Source: a virus. Taken from it: a DNA stretch of 64,000 nt. The DNA lies in the IMG/VR virus record IMGVR_UViG_3300032287_003731, positions 1 through 64,000 of that record; one strand, 5' to 3'. The first letter of the stretch is position 1; every line of letters starts with the position of its first letter. The notes beneath the pieces are model-generated. The model was not told the DNA's origin. It saw nothing but the letters and a program-made list of their open reading frames with translations, and made no database searches. Both the position numbers and the translations under genes were made by a program. Shown piece by piece: positions 1-7,776 of the stretch.

Positions 1-1308
1 AAAATCAACTCCATCAACTTTAGCTTGACTAATAGCTGTTCTAGCATGCAATAAAGCAATACCAGCTCCTGGTAAGATACCTTCTTCGAGTGCAGCTTTA
101 GTTGCTTGGAGCGCATCGTCAATGCGATCTTTTTTCTCTTTCATTTCAATTTCAGTACCTCCACCTACATTGATAATAGCTACACCACCAACCATTTTGG
201 CAAGACGATCTTGCAAACGTTCAACTTCATAAGGTGAATTAGAACTATCAATTTGTGATTTTAATTCACTAATACGAACATCAATTTTATCAACATCGCC
301 TTTACCATCTACAATAGTAGTAGTATCTTTACCTACAGTAACAGTTCTAGCTTTACCAAACCATTCCATATTGAAACGTTCCAATTTCATACCTTTTTGA
401 GGTGAAATTACAGTACCACCAGTTACAACAGCAATATCTTCTAAAATTAATGTTCTACGTTCACCAAAGTCAGGTGCTTTAACAGCTACTACTTTCAATA
501 TACCTCTCATTTTATTTACAATGAGTGTTGAAAGTGCTTCACCATCAATATCTTCAGCAATAATAAGCAATGCTTTATTTTCTTGTGATACACGTTCAAG
601 AATAGGTAATAGATCTTTTATAGCACTTAAACGACCATCAAACAATAAAATCAAAGCATCATTAAGAATAGCCTGCATTGAATTATTATCCGTAACCATG
701 TATGGTGACTTATAACCACGATCAAATTGAAGACCTTCTACTACTTCAAGCGATGTTTCACCCGAACGAGATTCTTCTACTGTTACTACTCCATCTCTTC
801 CTACTTTATCAATAGCAGTAGCTACTAGCTCACCTATTTCTTCATCACCATTAGCTGATAATGTAGCAATTTGTTTAATTTGCTTTTCATCATTAATATC
901 TACTGATATTTTTTTCAATTCAGCTACTACTGTTTTAACTGCTTCTTCAATACCACGTTTTACCTGAGTAGCATTTGTTGAAGGATAAGATGTTGCTTCA
1001 ATTGCTTGAGATGCAATTGAATGTGCTAATACTGTTGAAGTAGTTGTACCATCTCCTGCAGCGTCTACAGTTTTTTGAGCTGCTTGTTTAATTACAGTAG
1101 CGCCCATATTTTCAATTGGGTCTTCCAATGTGATTGTCTTGGAAACACTAACGCCATCTTTAGTTGATACTACTTGTCCATGCTCTTTCTCAATCAATAC
1201 ATTACGTCCAAAAGGACCCATTGTAACTGAAACTGCATTATTGACTTTATCAATACCTGCTTGTAGTTTTTCTTTTGCTTCCCTATCAAATTTAATTATT
1301 TTACTCAT
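1..1308 (-). CDS. groEL: Chaperonin GroEL, C-terminus cut by window edge
   Basis: Large subunit of the group I chaperonin, which folds proteins inside a double-ring cage using ATP. Reading from the ATG at 1308, about 436 of the usual ~540 residues are visible and the frame is still open at base 1. The ATP-site motif GDGTTT is at residues 85-90, the N-terminus has the conserved AVSVTMGPFGRNV stretch, and VGGVAIINVGGGTEIEMKEK, typical of the second half of the protein, lies near the edge. It follows groES directly (6-base gap), the classical groES-groEL order. Phage chaperonins usually help fold abundant capsid or tail proteins; that role here is inferred. Identity is very secure. Confidence 0.98.
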   Translation of the reverse strand, partial: MSKIIKFDREAKEKLQAGIDKVNNAVSVTMGPFGRNVLIEKEHGQVVSTKDGVSVSKTITLEDPIENMGATVIKQAAQKTVDAAGDGTTTSTVLAHSIASQAIEATSYPSTNATQVKRGIEEAVKTVVAELKKISVDINDEKQIKQIATLSANGDEEIGELVATAIDKVGRDGVVTVEESRSGETSLEVVEGLQFDRGYKSPYMVTDNNSMQAILNDALILLFDGRLSAIKDLLPILERVSQENKALLIIAEDIDGEALSTLIVNKMRGILKVVAVKAPDFGERRTLILEDIAVVTGGTVISPQKGMKLERFNMEWFGKARTVTVGKDTTTIVDGKGDVDKIDVRISELKSQIDSSNSPYEVERLQDRLAKMVGGVAIINVGGGTEIEMKEKKDRIDDALQATKAALEEGILPGAGIALLHARTAISQAKVDGVDF

Positions 1309-1313
1309 TTATA

Positions 1314-1604
1314 TTATTTTTCTAAAATTGCAATTAAATCTTGTTCTTTACAAACAACATACTCTTCACCTTCAACAGTGATTTTTTGTCCACCAAATGC
1401 AGGAAATATTACAGTCTGACCCACTTCTACAGTGTTTGGAATTAAAGTTCCAGTTAAATTAATTAATCCAGGTCCCGAAGCTATTACTTCACCCATAAGT
1501 GGTTTTTCTTTCCCCATATCAGGTACTACAATGTTTCCATACATTGTTTCAGTTTCATCTTGTTGTTTAATCACGACGTGATTATGTAATGGTTTTATTT
1601 TCAT
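1314..1604 (-). CDS. groES: Co-chaperonin GroES
   Basis: Ten-kDa lid of the GroEL chamber. Starting at the ATG at 1604 it is 96 aa, a normal GroES length, and begins MKIKPLHNHVVIKQQ, matching the family's opening beta strand. The mobile loop region and the C-terminal GEEYVVCKEQDLIAILE are typical. A longer reading from 1637 adds 11 basic residues, but the 1604 start forms an ATGA overlap with the upstream gene's stop, so I prefer it. It lies immediately upstream of groEL and is probably co-transcribed with it. Confidence 0.96.
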   Translation of the reverse strand: MKIKPLHNHVVIKQQDETETMYGNIVVPDMGKEKPLMGEVIASGPGLINLTGTLIPNTVEVGQTVIFPAFGGQKITVEGEEYVVCKEQDLIAILEK

Positions 1605-1828
1605 AATTTTTCTATTTCTTGTTTTACTTCTTTCCAATAATTAAAATCCCATCCTCCACCGTTTTTGTCAAGCGCATCCATTATTTGATCAACTGCTTTT
1701 AGTGCACACTCCTTTGCATATTGATTTCTATACATAGATTTGAATTCACCTGTTTCTACATCCATTAATACACCCGTTGAGAATCCCATATCACTAATAA
1801 GTTCTTTTGCTTTTTCTTTCGGTGTCAT
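1601..1828 (-). CDS. Hypothetical 75-aa protein upstream of groES
   Basis: A small soluble protein of unknown function. It looks helical, contains one Cys near residue 41 and ends acidic/basic (VKQEIEKL). No membrane segment or metal motif is visible. Its stop overlaps the groES start by four bases (ATGA), so it is translated with the chaperonin genes. It could be a small accessory protein, but nothing in the sequence gives a function. Confidence 0.75.
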   Translation of the reverse strand: MTPKEKAKELISDMGFSTGVLMDVETGEFKSMYRNQYAKECALKAVDQIMDALDKNGGGWDFNYWKEVKQEIEKL

Positions 1829-1846
1829 AACATTATTTTAATTAAA

Positions 1847-1862
1847 GATACTGACAGGTCTC
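1847..1862. repeat. Inverted repeat arm on the 3' side of hsp20
   Basis: The plus strand reads GATACTGACAGGTCTC. The other arm, 2496-2512, is its reverse complement apart from one extra base, so the two arms bracket the hsp20 gene. This arm lies just past the hsp20 stop and about 18 bases upstream of the 75-aa gene. Confidence 0.75.
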
Positions 1863-1875
1863 TTAAATTCAAAAC

Positions 1876-2439
1876 TTATTTAATTGTAACTTTTGTTGGT
1901 TTATTTTCCTTTGCAAATGGAATATTCAAAGTCAATAATCCTTTTTCCAATTTAGCTTCTAGCTCTTGGAGATTATATTTACTTGAAATTTTCCAAGCAA
2001 GATCAAAACTTGATTTTTTAATTGTGCGCAATAGATATCTATACTCATTCTTTTCTGCTTCCTCCTCCTTATCACTTTTACGATAAGCAACACGAAGTGT
2101 TTCTGAGTCAACAATAATGTCAATATCTGATTTTTCAAGACCTACTGCTGCGAGTTCAATACGTAAACCATTATCTGTTTCTTGGATATCGCAAGGAATT
2201 CCTGCTACTTTTTCTTTGATTGGTTTGTAACCATCATTTGAAAAAAATGATTTCCAAAGAAGATCAAATTCTTCATCAAATTTCCAAAAATCATTATACG
2301 TGGGGTAATTAGTAAAGGTATTAGATGTTACATAACCTCCTGTTGTTGTTCCTGTTGTGATGTAATTACCTCCTGTTAATGTAAATCCTCCTGTTGTTGT
2401 TCCGTTCGTTACTACGAACACGTCTGTAGTTTTACTCAT
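1876..2439 (-). CDS. Small heat-shock protein (Hsp20/alpha-crystallin family)
   Basis: ATP-independent holdase that binds unfolding proteins. The 187-aa product has an unusual Thr/Gly-rich N-terminus (two TTTGG-type stretches within the first 40 residues), then an alpha-crystallin domain from about residue 80. That domain carries the signature EKGLLTLNIP near the end (the family's G-x-L motif) and a short VTIK tail. It belongs to a phage chaperone set with GroES and GroEL. A late-type promoter motif lies at 2518-2526, and the long leader contains a hairpin and an inverted-repeat arm. The family call is secure; the role in virion assembly or stress protection is inferred. Confidence 0.93.
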   Translation of the reverse strand: MSKTTDVFVVTNGTTTGGFTLTGGNYITTGTTTGGYVTSNTFTNYPTYNDFWKFDEEFDLLWKSFFSNDGYKPIKEKVAGIPCDIQETDNGLRIELAAVGLEKSDIDIIVDSETLRVAYRKSDKEEEAEKNEYRYLLRTIKKSSFDLAWKISSKYNLQELEAKLEKGLLTLNIPFAKENKPTKVTIK

Positions 2440-2454
2440 TTTGTTTTTATTTGT

Positions 2455-2471
2455 GCTCCCCTAAGGTGAGC
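2455..2471 (-). promoter_or_regulatory. Hairpin in hsp20 leader
   Basis: GCTC and GAGC arms plus an inner CC/GG pair enclose a three-base loop, with one mismatch. The structure includes the purine-rich AGGGGAG, about 16 bases upstream of the hsp20 ATG. Temperature-sensitive masking is possible but untested. Confidence 0.4.
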
Positions 2472-2495
2472 GGGTTAATTAATAATTCGTAACGT

Positions 2496-2512
2496 GAGAC
2501 CTGTCAAGTATC
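2496..2512. repeat. Inverted repeat arm on the 5' side of hsp20
   Basis: Partner of 1847-1862. It lies directly downstream of the 2518-2526 promoter motif, so it would be at the very 5' end of the hsp20 transcript and could pair with the 3' untranslated region. Confidence 0.75.
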
Positions 2513-2517
2513 TCGTA

Positions 2518-2526
2518 TATAAATAT
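2518..2526 (-). promoter_or_regulatory. Late-type promoter motif (ATATTTATA) for hsp20
   Basis: Coding-strand ATATTTATA, one of 15 copies of the same element seen in gaps upstream of genes in this window. It overlaps the last base of the clamp stop codon and lies 78 bases before the hsp20 start. Confidence 0.55.
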
Positions 2527-3257
2527 TATTCCTTTGGGGGAAGATAATATGTGCTTTTAATATTTTTTTCGTCTATGAATTCTAATTTTAGAATTCCATT
2601 CTCATCAAACCAACCACGACCTGTTGCTCCTTTATTTTCAATAAATATTTCTTGAATATAGTTAGCATTATATATAAATGCGGAAGACGGTAATGTCATT
2701 TCACTAGCTAACGTATAGAAGTCAATTTTATCATCATGTGATGTTTTACCACCTAAAGTAAAGTAAATATTTTTTTCTTGTTCTTCACTATATGCGGCTT
2801 GAATTTTAACTTCATCACTACCTAATGCTTTTTTAGCTCTAATATAACGATCAGTTAGTTCTTTATCAATATCAAATGAGTAATCAAATGTAACTTGACT
2901 TTCATCTAATACCATCGTTTCAATAGGTATCATTCTTAGATCAGCAAGATGATAAGTTAAGTCATATTCATTATCTGCTATTAGTAACTTAGTAGTAATA
3001 TTATTATGCGTTTCAATATTTAATGCTATAAATTGATTTGTAATACCTACTAATTTGAGTAATTTATTTGTGTCATATATCCCTAAAACACAATCATTAA
3101 TTTCAAATCCAGGAGCTTCTACTACACCACATAAATCCATTGTAGGTGAAGTAAATTGTATTTGTACTTTTTCATCTTTAATTATCCATTTTACTTTTTC
3201 ATGTATTCCATTTAGGTAATACTTTTCAATAACGGATAGTAATAATTGTTTTTCCAT
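2526..3257 (-). CDS. Sliding clamp, DNA polymerase processivity factor (T4 gp45-like)
   Basis: Ring-shaped clamp that tethers the polymerase to DNA and in T4 also activates late transcription. At 243 aa it is close to T4 gp45 (228 aa). The segment DCVLGIYDTNKLLKLVGI around residues 55-72 matches the gp45 pattern DVAIYDLNGFLGILSLV, and the protein ends in a beta strand (STYYLPPKE). It lies directly after the polymerase C-terminal fragment, the expected functional partner. A candidate early motif is at 3277-3285. The match rests on family pattern, not a search. Confidence 0.85.
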   Translation of the reverse strand: MEKQLLLSVIEKYYLNGIHEKVKWIIKDEKVQIQFTSPTMDLCGVVEAPGFEINDCVLGIYDTNKLLKLVGITNQFIALNIETHNNITTKLLIADNEYDLTYHLADLRMIPIETMVLDESQVTFDYSFDIDKELTDRYIRAKKALGSDEVKIQAAYSEEQEKNIYFTLGGKTSHDDKIDFYTLASEMTLPSSAFIYNANYIQEIFIENKGATGRGWFDENGILKLEFIDEKNIKSTYYLPPKE

Positions 3258-3276
3258 AACTTAAATTTAATATATC

Positions 3277-3285
3277 TGTTTTGCC
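3277..3285 (-). promoter_or_regulatory. Candidate early/middle motif GGCAAAACA upstream of clamp
   Basis: Coding-strand GGCAAAACA begins at the last base of the upstream polymerase stop codon and ends about 19 bases before the clamp ATG. Similar motifs precede the polymerase N-fragment, gp32 and HTH genes. Confidence 0.4.
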
Positions 3286-4178
3286 TAAACAAACTTAAAG
3301 AATTTATTTACTTTATCATTCAAACTAGGAAATGACCAACCTAAGTCTTTATAAATACTTTTTAATTTATTTAATAATGTTGATTCGAATCCTTCATCTC
3401 TATCAGCAAACTTATCAATTAGTTCAACAATAAAATCCGGATCATTGCCTGTAAATCCAATTACATCAATTTCATATGGATTTGTTTTAAGTTGAATATA
3501 TTTCATCTTATCACCCGCTGTAAATAATGGATATTGTTTATGTACTTTTTTAAATTTAAGTAAGTCGTTGTAATATATAGCGGCTTTAGTATTAATAGGA
3601 CATTTTGATTTTAATGTTGAGAATATTTCACCAGCTTTAGGAGCACGTTCAACGTATGATTCAATTTGTTTTACTCCTGTAGGTTTAGCTATTTCTTCAA
3701 TAGGCATTGTTTTAACATATTTTTTAAAATCGATTATTTTTTGATCTATTTCTATTTTAGGTTTACCAAACATAATATCTTTAAGTAATCCCTCACCAAA
3801 TTCAGAATATAGAGGTGTCATATTTGATTTCATCAAATCAAGACCCATCATTATCATTTCATCAGCAGTAACACCTTCTTTATTTACAATGTACATTGCA
3901 TAACGACGTTTACCTGCGAAATAACCTCTTTCAATAACTACTTCTTGTTTTAATTCAAAGTAATGGTCTCTATCTTTAATATTAAATGCTTTCTTAGCAA
4001 ATGTACTTATATATTCGTTTGCTACACCCTGCAATTCTGAGGCTATTTCCAAGATAAGGGGCATAACTTTGTTCTTATCATTTAGATCTAAGTCTGGGTA
4101 GCGATGAAGTAGGAGATCTTTAACATGAATAAATAACGAGTCAGTATCGCTAGTTATGATTCTATCTTTATTTTCCAT
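3285..4178 (-). CDS. Family B DNA polymerase, C-terminal fragment (motif C and thumb)
   Basis: C-terminal half of a T4 gp43-like replicative polymerase. It begins MENKDRIITSDTDSLFI: the DTDS at residues 11-14 is motif C, which carries catalytic aspartates of the palm. Further on, GYFAGKRRYAMYI (about 85-97) matches the conserved KKRYA element at the start of the thumb. The missing N-terminal half is encoded upstream at 5189-6916, separated by a GIY-YIG gene and a 99-aa reading frame. Neither half is a complete enzyme, so they probably associate, as described for split gp43 of some T4-like Aeromonas phages. The start at 4178 overlaps the 99-aa gene by 11 bases. No frameshift is visible inside. 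Confidence 0.92.
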   Translation of the reverse strand: MENKDRIITSDTDSLFIHVKDLLLHRYPDLDLNDKNKVMPLILEIASELQGVANEYISTFAKKAFNIKDRDHYFELKQEVVIERGYFAGKRRYAMYIVNKEGVTADEMIMMGLDLMKSNMTPLYSEFGEGLLKDIMFGKPKIEIDQKIIDFKKYVKTMPIEEIAKPTGVKQIESYVERAPKAGEIFSTLKSKCPINTKAAIYYNDLLKFKKVHKQYPLFTAGDKMKYIQLKTNPYEIDVIGFTGNDPDFIVELIDKFADRDEGFESTLLNKLKSIYKDLGWSFPSLNDKVNKFFKFV

Positions 4179-4467
4179 TATTTATTTTTGTAGTTATATT
4201 AATCATATCAGGTAAATCTTTTCCATTACCAGATTCTAGTAATTTAAAATATTTTTTATCTCCAACAATACCATCAACACTCCATTCTGTTTTTATTCCA
4301 TTTTCGTAAATTGGAATTGAATATGTTGAAGATAAGGGTTTAATAAACTCAAATCCTTTCAAATCGTATTTCTTATTAAACATACCTAGGTTTAGTGGAT
4401 TGTTTTTTGAAGGTCCAAATATGGTTGCTTCATTAAATCCAGCTTCATTTATTTTATTATAATTCAT
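4168..4467 (-). CDS. Orphan 99-aa protein in the polymerase split
   Basis: Not recognised. It is a plausible soluble protein with a hydrophobic core pattern (KGFEFIKPLSSTYSIPIYE), starting 7 bases after the endonuclease stop and ending inside the first codons of the polymerase C-fragment. It has no resemblance I can see to polymerase sequence, so it is not a misread exon. It may be a passenger of the homing element or help the two polymerase pieces assemble; both are guesses. Confidence 0.6.
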   Translation of the reverse strand: MNYNKINEAGFNEATIFGPSKNNPLNLGMFNKKYDLKGFEFIKPLSSTYSIPIYENGIKTEWSVDGIVGDKKYFKLLESGNGKDLPDMINITTKINNGK

Positions 4468-4474
4468 AAATTTA

Positions 4475-5149
4475 TTATTTATATTTCCAATAGCTATTTT
4501 TATATATTTTTCCTGTTCGAATAGCTCCTGTTATCCCACCACCTATTTCTTTTCTAATTTTATTTCTAGATTCCCACTCCTTAATTATATTATTTGTTAT
4601 AGGATCTATTTGTAATACTATTTTTTTTCTGTTTACATTTTTAAGATATGAATCTTTTAGTGCTCCATACATTTTTCCTTTTTTTCCACTAGGTTTATCT
4701 TTTTTTGCTTTACTTATGTTCTCTCCTCCCTGATGTTTTTTTCTTAATTTATTTCCAAAGTCAGGTGGTTTTATTTTATTTTTTAAATTAGGTTTGCCTT
4801 TTTTTAATGTTGACAGTAAATCTCCAAATCCTTCTGGTTTAAAGCGTCCTTTCATTTTTTCGGATTGCTTTTGTTTTGATTCATCAGTATGATATTCAGG
4901 TCCACTTCCTCCTTTTTTACGTTTATTTACAACATTATACCCTAAATTAATATAATATTGTATCCATTTTGTTTCAAGCGGTTCCCATTGGTTTCTATCT
5001 AAAGATTTTACTTCATCTATAATATTATATTTTATGTTATCCCCAAATGTCTTTTTATGATTATACTCTCTACTATTTTTAGTTTTACCTATATATACTT
5101 TATTAGGATTGTTATCTATGTTTGTAACAATATATATTTTAGTTTTCAT
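4475..5149 (-). CDS. GIY-YIG homing endonuclease inserted in the DNA polymerase gene
   Basis: Site-specific mobile endonuclease. The N-terminus KIYIVTN...KVYIGKT is the GIY-YIG catalytic core. The middle has several lysine-rich NUMOD3-like DNA-binding segments (EKMKGRFKPEGFGD, ENISKAKKDKPSGKKG), and the C-terminus resembles an IENR1/NUMOD1 DNA-recognition repeat (KEWESRNKIRKEIGGG). I use the ATG at 5149 (224 aa); a TTG at 5164 would add five residues. It sits exactly where the polymerase gene is broken and carries its own late-type motif at 5163-5171. No group I intron core fits in the remaining space, so it looks free-standing. Confidence 0.92.
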   Translation of the reverse strand: MKTKIYIVTNIDNNPNKVYIGKTKNSREYNHKKTFGDNIKYNIIDEVKSLDRNQWEPLETKWIQYYINLGYNVVNKRKKGGSGPEYHTDESKQKQSEKMKGRFKPEGFGDLLSTLKKGKPNLKNKIKPPDFGNKLRKKHQGGENISKAKKDKPSGKKGKMYGALKDSYLKNVNRKKIVLQIDPITNNIIKEWESRNKIRKEIGGGITGAIRTGKIYKNSYWKYK

Positions 5150-5162
5150 AATTATTATTTCC

Positions 5163-5171
5163 AATAAATAT
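5163..5171 (-). promoter_or_regulatory. Late-type promoter motif (ATATTTATT) for endonuclease
   Basis: Coding-strand ATATTTATT, 13 bases upstream of the ATG at 5149. It shares the longer context ATATATTTATTGGAAAT with the copy upstream of the 9555-9884 gene. Confidence 0.5.
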
Positions 5172-5188
5172 ATGAAAGAGACAAGTAA

Positions 5189-6916
5189 CTACATAGTCTT
5201 TTTCTTATTTCCACATCCTTTAGGGGTATTATTTATTTCATTATTAATATAATCATTCATATTTTTAATACTTTCCTGCAATAATCGTTGACCAGTTAAT
5301 GTAATAGCTTTAGATATCATTTTATGGCCGTCAGTATAACGCCAGCCATTAATTGCATAACAGCCATATACGTCATTTAACTTAATTTTATATGCGTGTT
5401 GTCTATGATTATAAAACTCACCTTTAACAGTATCACCTGATTTGTATGCTTTTTTCATTAAGTTTTTATATTCAACTCGCTTATTAAACCAATCAGTTAG
5501 TACTTCACATACTACTGATGATTTATCAGTTCTAAACATAGCACCAGATGCTGCTATCATCCATTTATTATCTTCAATTAAACCAATTAATACCCCTACT
5601 TTTACTTGTGCTTGTTGAGTTGTACGCTTTTCATTCAATCGCTCAATAGTGATTATTTGTTCAGGATCCATTCGTTTTAGATCATTTAATGTCCAATTAT
5701 TATCGTATTTATTTTTGTTTATAATACGACCAACAAACGTTTCAATACCTATATTAAGCGAACGAATAATAGATGGATATAGTGATGTGAAATCTAAATC
5801 AATAACCCACTCATATAATCCAGGTATTGGATCTTTTAAATAACCACCTGCGTATTCTTCTTCAAGCTGTTTAAGTGCAGGATTAGTAGTTGTAGGTTTA
5901 TTAGGTGAAACTATACCTTGACGTTTTAGGTAAGTCAATATAGCGCCGTCGTTTAGTACAGTTGATAAATAGATCATTTCATAAGGCACATGACATAGAT
6001 GACAAATTGCAACCGTTAGTTCAATGAATTTAAATTTCTTTTCTAATTCAATAATAATTTCTACGTCACGTAAGTTGTATTCAACGTATTTATTTACATC
6101 TTCTTTGAACAATCTATCTAAACTGCCTTCATAATCTACTTTACCTAAATTAACATATTTTACTCCTATATCGTTTAGTTTATATGATGGTTCTTGCTTC
6201 ATAACATACTTCTTATGAAGTAACATATAATCTAAATGATTAATACCTGCTATTTCAATTGGTTGAGATGTATCCCACTCAGTAAATTTAAACTTACGGA
6301 TTGGGGATAAACGAGCTGCTTCATCAGCTCCTAATACATTATTTAGTCTATAATATAGATAAGGAACGTCAAAGAAACCACTATTCCATCCTGTAATAAT
6401 AGTCGGATCTACTGTTTTCCATAATTCAAGAAATAATAATAGTAATTCTTCTTCATTAGCACAAGGTACTACTTGTTTATTTTCTTCATTTATAGATTGT
6501 AATTGATTTTTTTCATCTAATATTAAGCAATAATATTTTTTACCTGTAGCATCATACAATGAAATTGAAGTTATTTTCATTGGTGCTGATTTAATATATT
6601 CAGTAGTTAGAGCACCACCAATTTCACACTCAATATCAAAGTAAATTATATTATGCCACTCAGGAGTATCATCACTATCTTTATATTTATCAATTAATAT
6701 AGCAGTAAGTCGATCGATATCTGCTTCATATAAATGATTATCAGTCCATTTATATTTAGTAGTTAATTTAGCTCGCTTACCATCTAGTGTTTGGTATTGA
6801 CCATTATCGTCTATTTGAAAGCGAGGTACTGTATATTGAAATTCAGTCCATCCTTGATTATCATCACGTAGATGATAACTATACGATTTATTGTCGTAGA
6901 ATATTGCTTGATACAT
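5189..6916 (-). CDS. Family B DNA polymerase, N-terminal fragment (exonuclease, motifs A and B)
   Basis: N-terminal 575 aa of a T4 gp43-like polymerase. The 3'-5' exonuclease motifs are visible: IIYFDIECE (Exo I, about residue 90), ITGWNSGFFDVPYLYYR (Exo II) and YNLRDVEII (Exo III). Palm motif A is LDFTSLYPSII and motif B is KIKLNDVYGCYAINGWRY. The frame then stops after a short basic tail (GCGNKKKTM) before the catalytic DTDS, which starts the separate protein at 3285-4178. The tail resembles the first residues of the C-fragment (ENKDR), consistent with disruption of one gene. A candidate early motif lies at 6936-6944. Confidence 0.95.
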   Translation of the reverse strand: MYQAIFYDNKSYSYHLRDDNQGWTEFQYTVPRFQIDDNGQYQTLDGKRAKLTTKYKWTDNHLYEADIDRLTAILIDKYKDSDDTPEWHNIIYFDIECEIGGALTTEYIKSAPMKITSISLYDATGKKYYCLILDEKNQLQSINEENKQVVPCANEEELLLLFLELWKTVDPTIITGWNSGFFDVPYLYYRLNNVLGADEAARLSPIRKFKFTEWDTSQPIEIAGINHLDYMLLHKKYVMKQEPSYKLNDIGVKYVNLGKVDYEGSLDRLFKEDVNKYVEYNLRDVEIIIELEKKFKFIELTVAICHLCHVPYEMIYLSTVLNDGAILTYLKRQGIVSPNKPTTTNPALKQLEEEYAGGYLKDPIPGLYEWVIDLDFTSLYPSIIRSLNIGIETFVGRIINKNKYDNNWTLNDLKRMDPEQIITIERLNEKRTTQQAQVKVGVLIGLIEDNKWMIAASGAMFRTDKSSVVCEVLTDWFNKRVEYKNLMKKAYKSGDTVKGEFYNHRQHAYKIKLNDVYGCYAINGWRYTDGHKMISKAITLTGQRLLQESIKNMNDYINNEINNTPKGCGNKKKTM

Positions 6917-6935
6917 AACTTAAAGATATAACCTT

Positions 6936-6944
6936 TATTTTGCC
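6936..6944 (-). promoter_or_regulatory. Candidate early/middle motif GGCAAAATA upstream of polymerase
   Basis: Coding-strand GGCAAAATA, about 19 bases before the polymerase ATG. The start context TTTAAGTTATG is the same as at the clamp gene. Confidence 0.4.
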
Positions 6945-6972
6945 AAAAATTAAAATTATCTATATTATGATA

Positions 6973-7776
6973 TTACTTATAGATATTTAATTCTATTTCT
7001 TCAGGAGTATAATTATAGAAATGTTTATAACTATGTAAGAAAGCAACATCGGGTTGTTCTTCTATTGGAATACTCCATCCTGTTTTATCCCACCAATTAC
7101 CTATATTTTTAGAATCATATTGAGCCCAATCTTCCCACACTCCACTAGTACAACCATTAAACTGAAAGATAAAAGATAAAGTAGCATCACACCATTCAAT
7201 TGGTCTGCTATCTAATACTTTAATTTTATCCCAAGGAATATTATTTATATTTTCATAAATTTTAATAAATTTTTCTCTATTGAATATAGCACCTCCACAC
7301 GCTCCATAACTTTCTAAAGAACCTAATTTACTCCAGTGGTTTCTAGAATGATCAGTTATATTAAATTTATTTTTAAGATAACTATATAATTCAGGAGTAT
7401 ATAAAGGACCATTTGCTCCTGAAATATCAAACTGAGGAGGTTTAATTATTTGTCTTTTACACCATACATCGTCTTCATAGTGTAAAATCCAATCAACATC
7501 TTTTAAAACAGTAGTGCATGCTTTATATATTCTTTCTAACCAATCTAATTGACCGTTTTCTTTAATGAATACTCTTCCTGAATGAGGATTATTAATTCCA
7601 GTTTGTTCTAAGTGTTCATAATAACAATTAAATTTTTCTGCTACTTTTTCTAATATGTTACTTCCATCTTCGTATAACATTGCTGGAATATCAGGATAGA
7701 TTTTTCTAAGTTGTTCTAAAGCTTTATAGCATGCTACTAATTTATGTCCTGATTGGTAAAAAACTCCTAGTTTCAT
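6973..7776 (-). CDS. Glycosyltransferase-like protein (GT-A type)
   Basis: Probable nucleotide-sugar glycosyltransferase, 267 aa. It opens with a beta strand (MKLGVFYQSGH), and around residue 100 has WILHYEDDVWC, where EDD resembles the DxD metal/sugar-nucleotide motif. GACGGAIFNREKF around residues 160-172 resembles the acceptor-side loop of GT-A enzymes. Its start overlaps the stop of the upstream GlcNAc-transferase-like gene by four bases (ATGA), so the two are made together and probably act in one pathway. The target could be modified DNA, virion protein or a cell-surface glycan; the sequence does not say. Confidence 0.65.
   Translation of the reverse strand: MKLGVFYQSGHKLVACYKALEQLRKIYPDIPAMLYEDGSNILEKVAEKFNCYYEHLEQTGINNPHSGRVFIKENGQLDWLERIYKACTTVLKDVDWILHYEDDVWCKRQIIKPPQFDISGANGPLYTPELYSYLKNKFNITDHSRNHWSKLGSLESYGACGGAIFNREKFIKIYENINNIPWDKIKVLDSRPIEWCDATLSFIFQFNGCTSGVWEDWAQYDSKNIGNWWDKTGWSIPIEEQPDVAFLHSYKHFYNYTPEEIELNIYK

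Noticed and set aside
4179-5188. Group I intron in the DNA polymerase gene
   Set aside because: The roughly 1-kb insert is almost fully filled by two reading frames, leaving no room for an intron core, and I saw no conserved core pairing. The C-part also starts with its own ATG. RNA data could still change this.
3285-6916. Split intein joining the polymerase parts
   Set aside because: The N-part ends only a few residues after a Cys and the C-part has no intein-like C-terminal His-Asn; neither side has the ~100 or ~35 residues a split intein needs.
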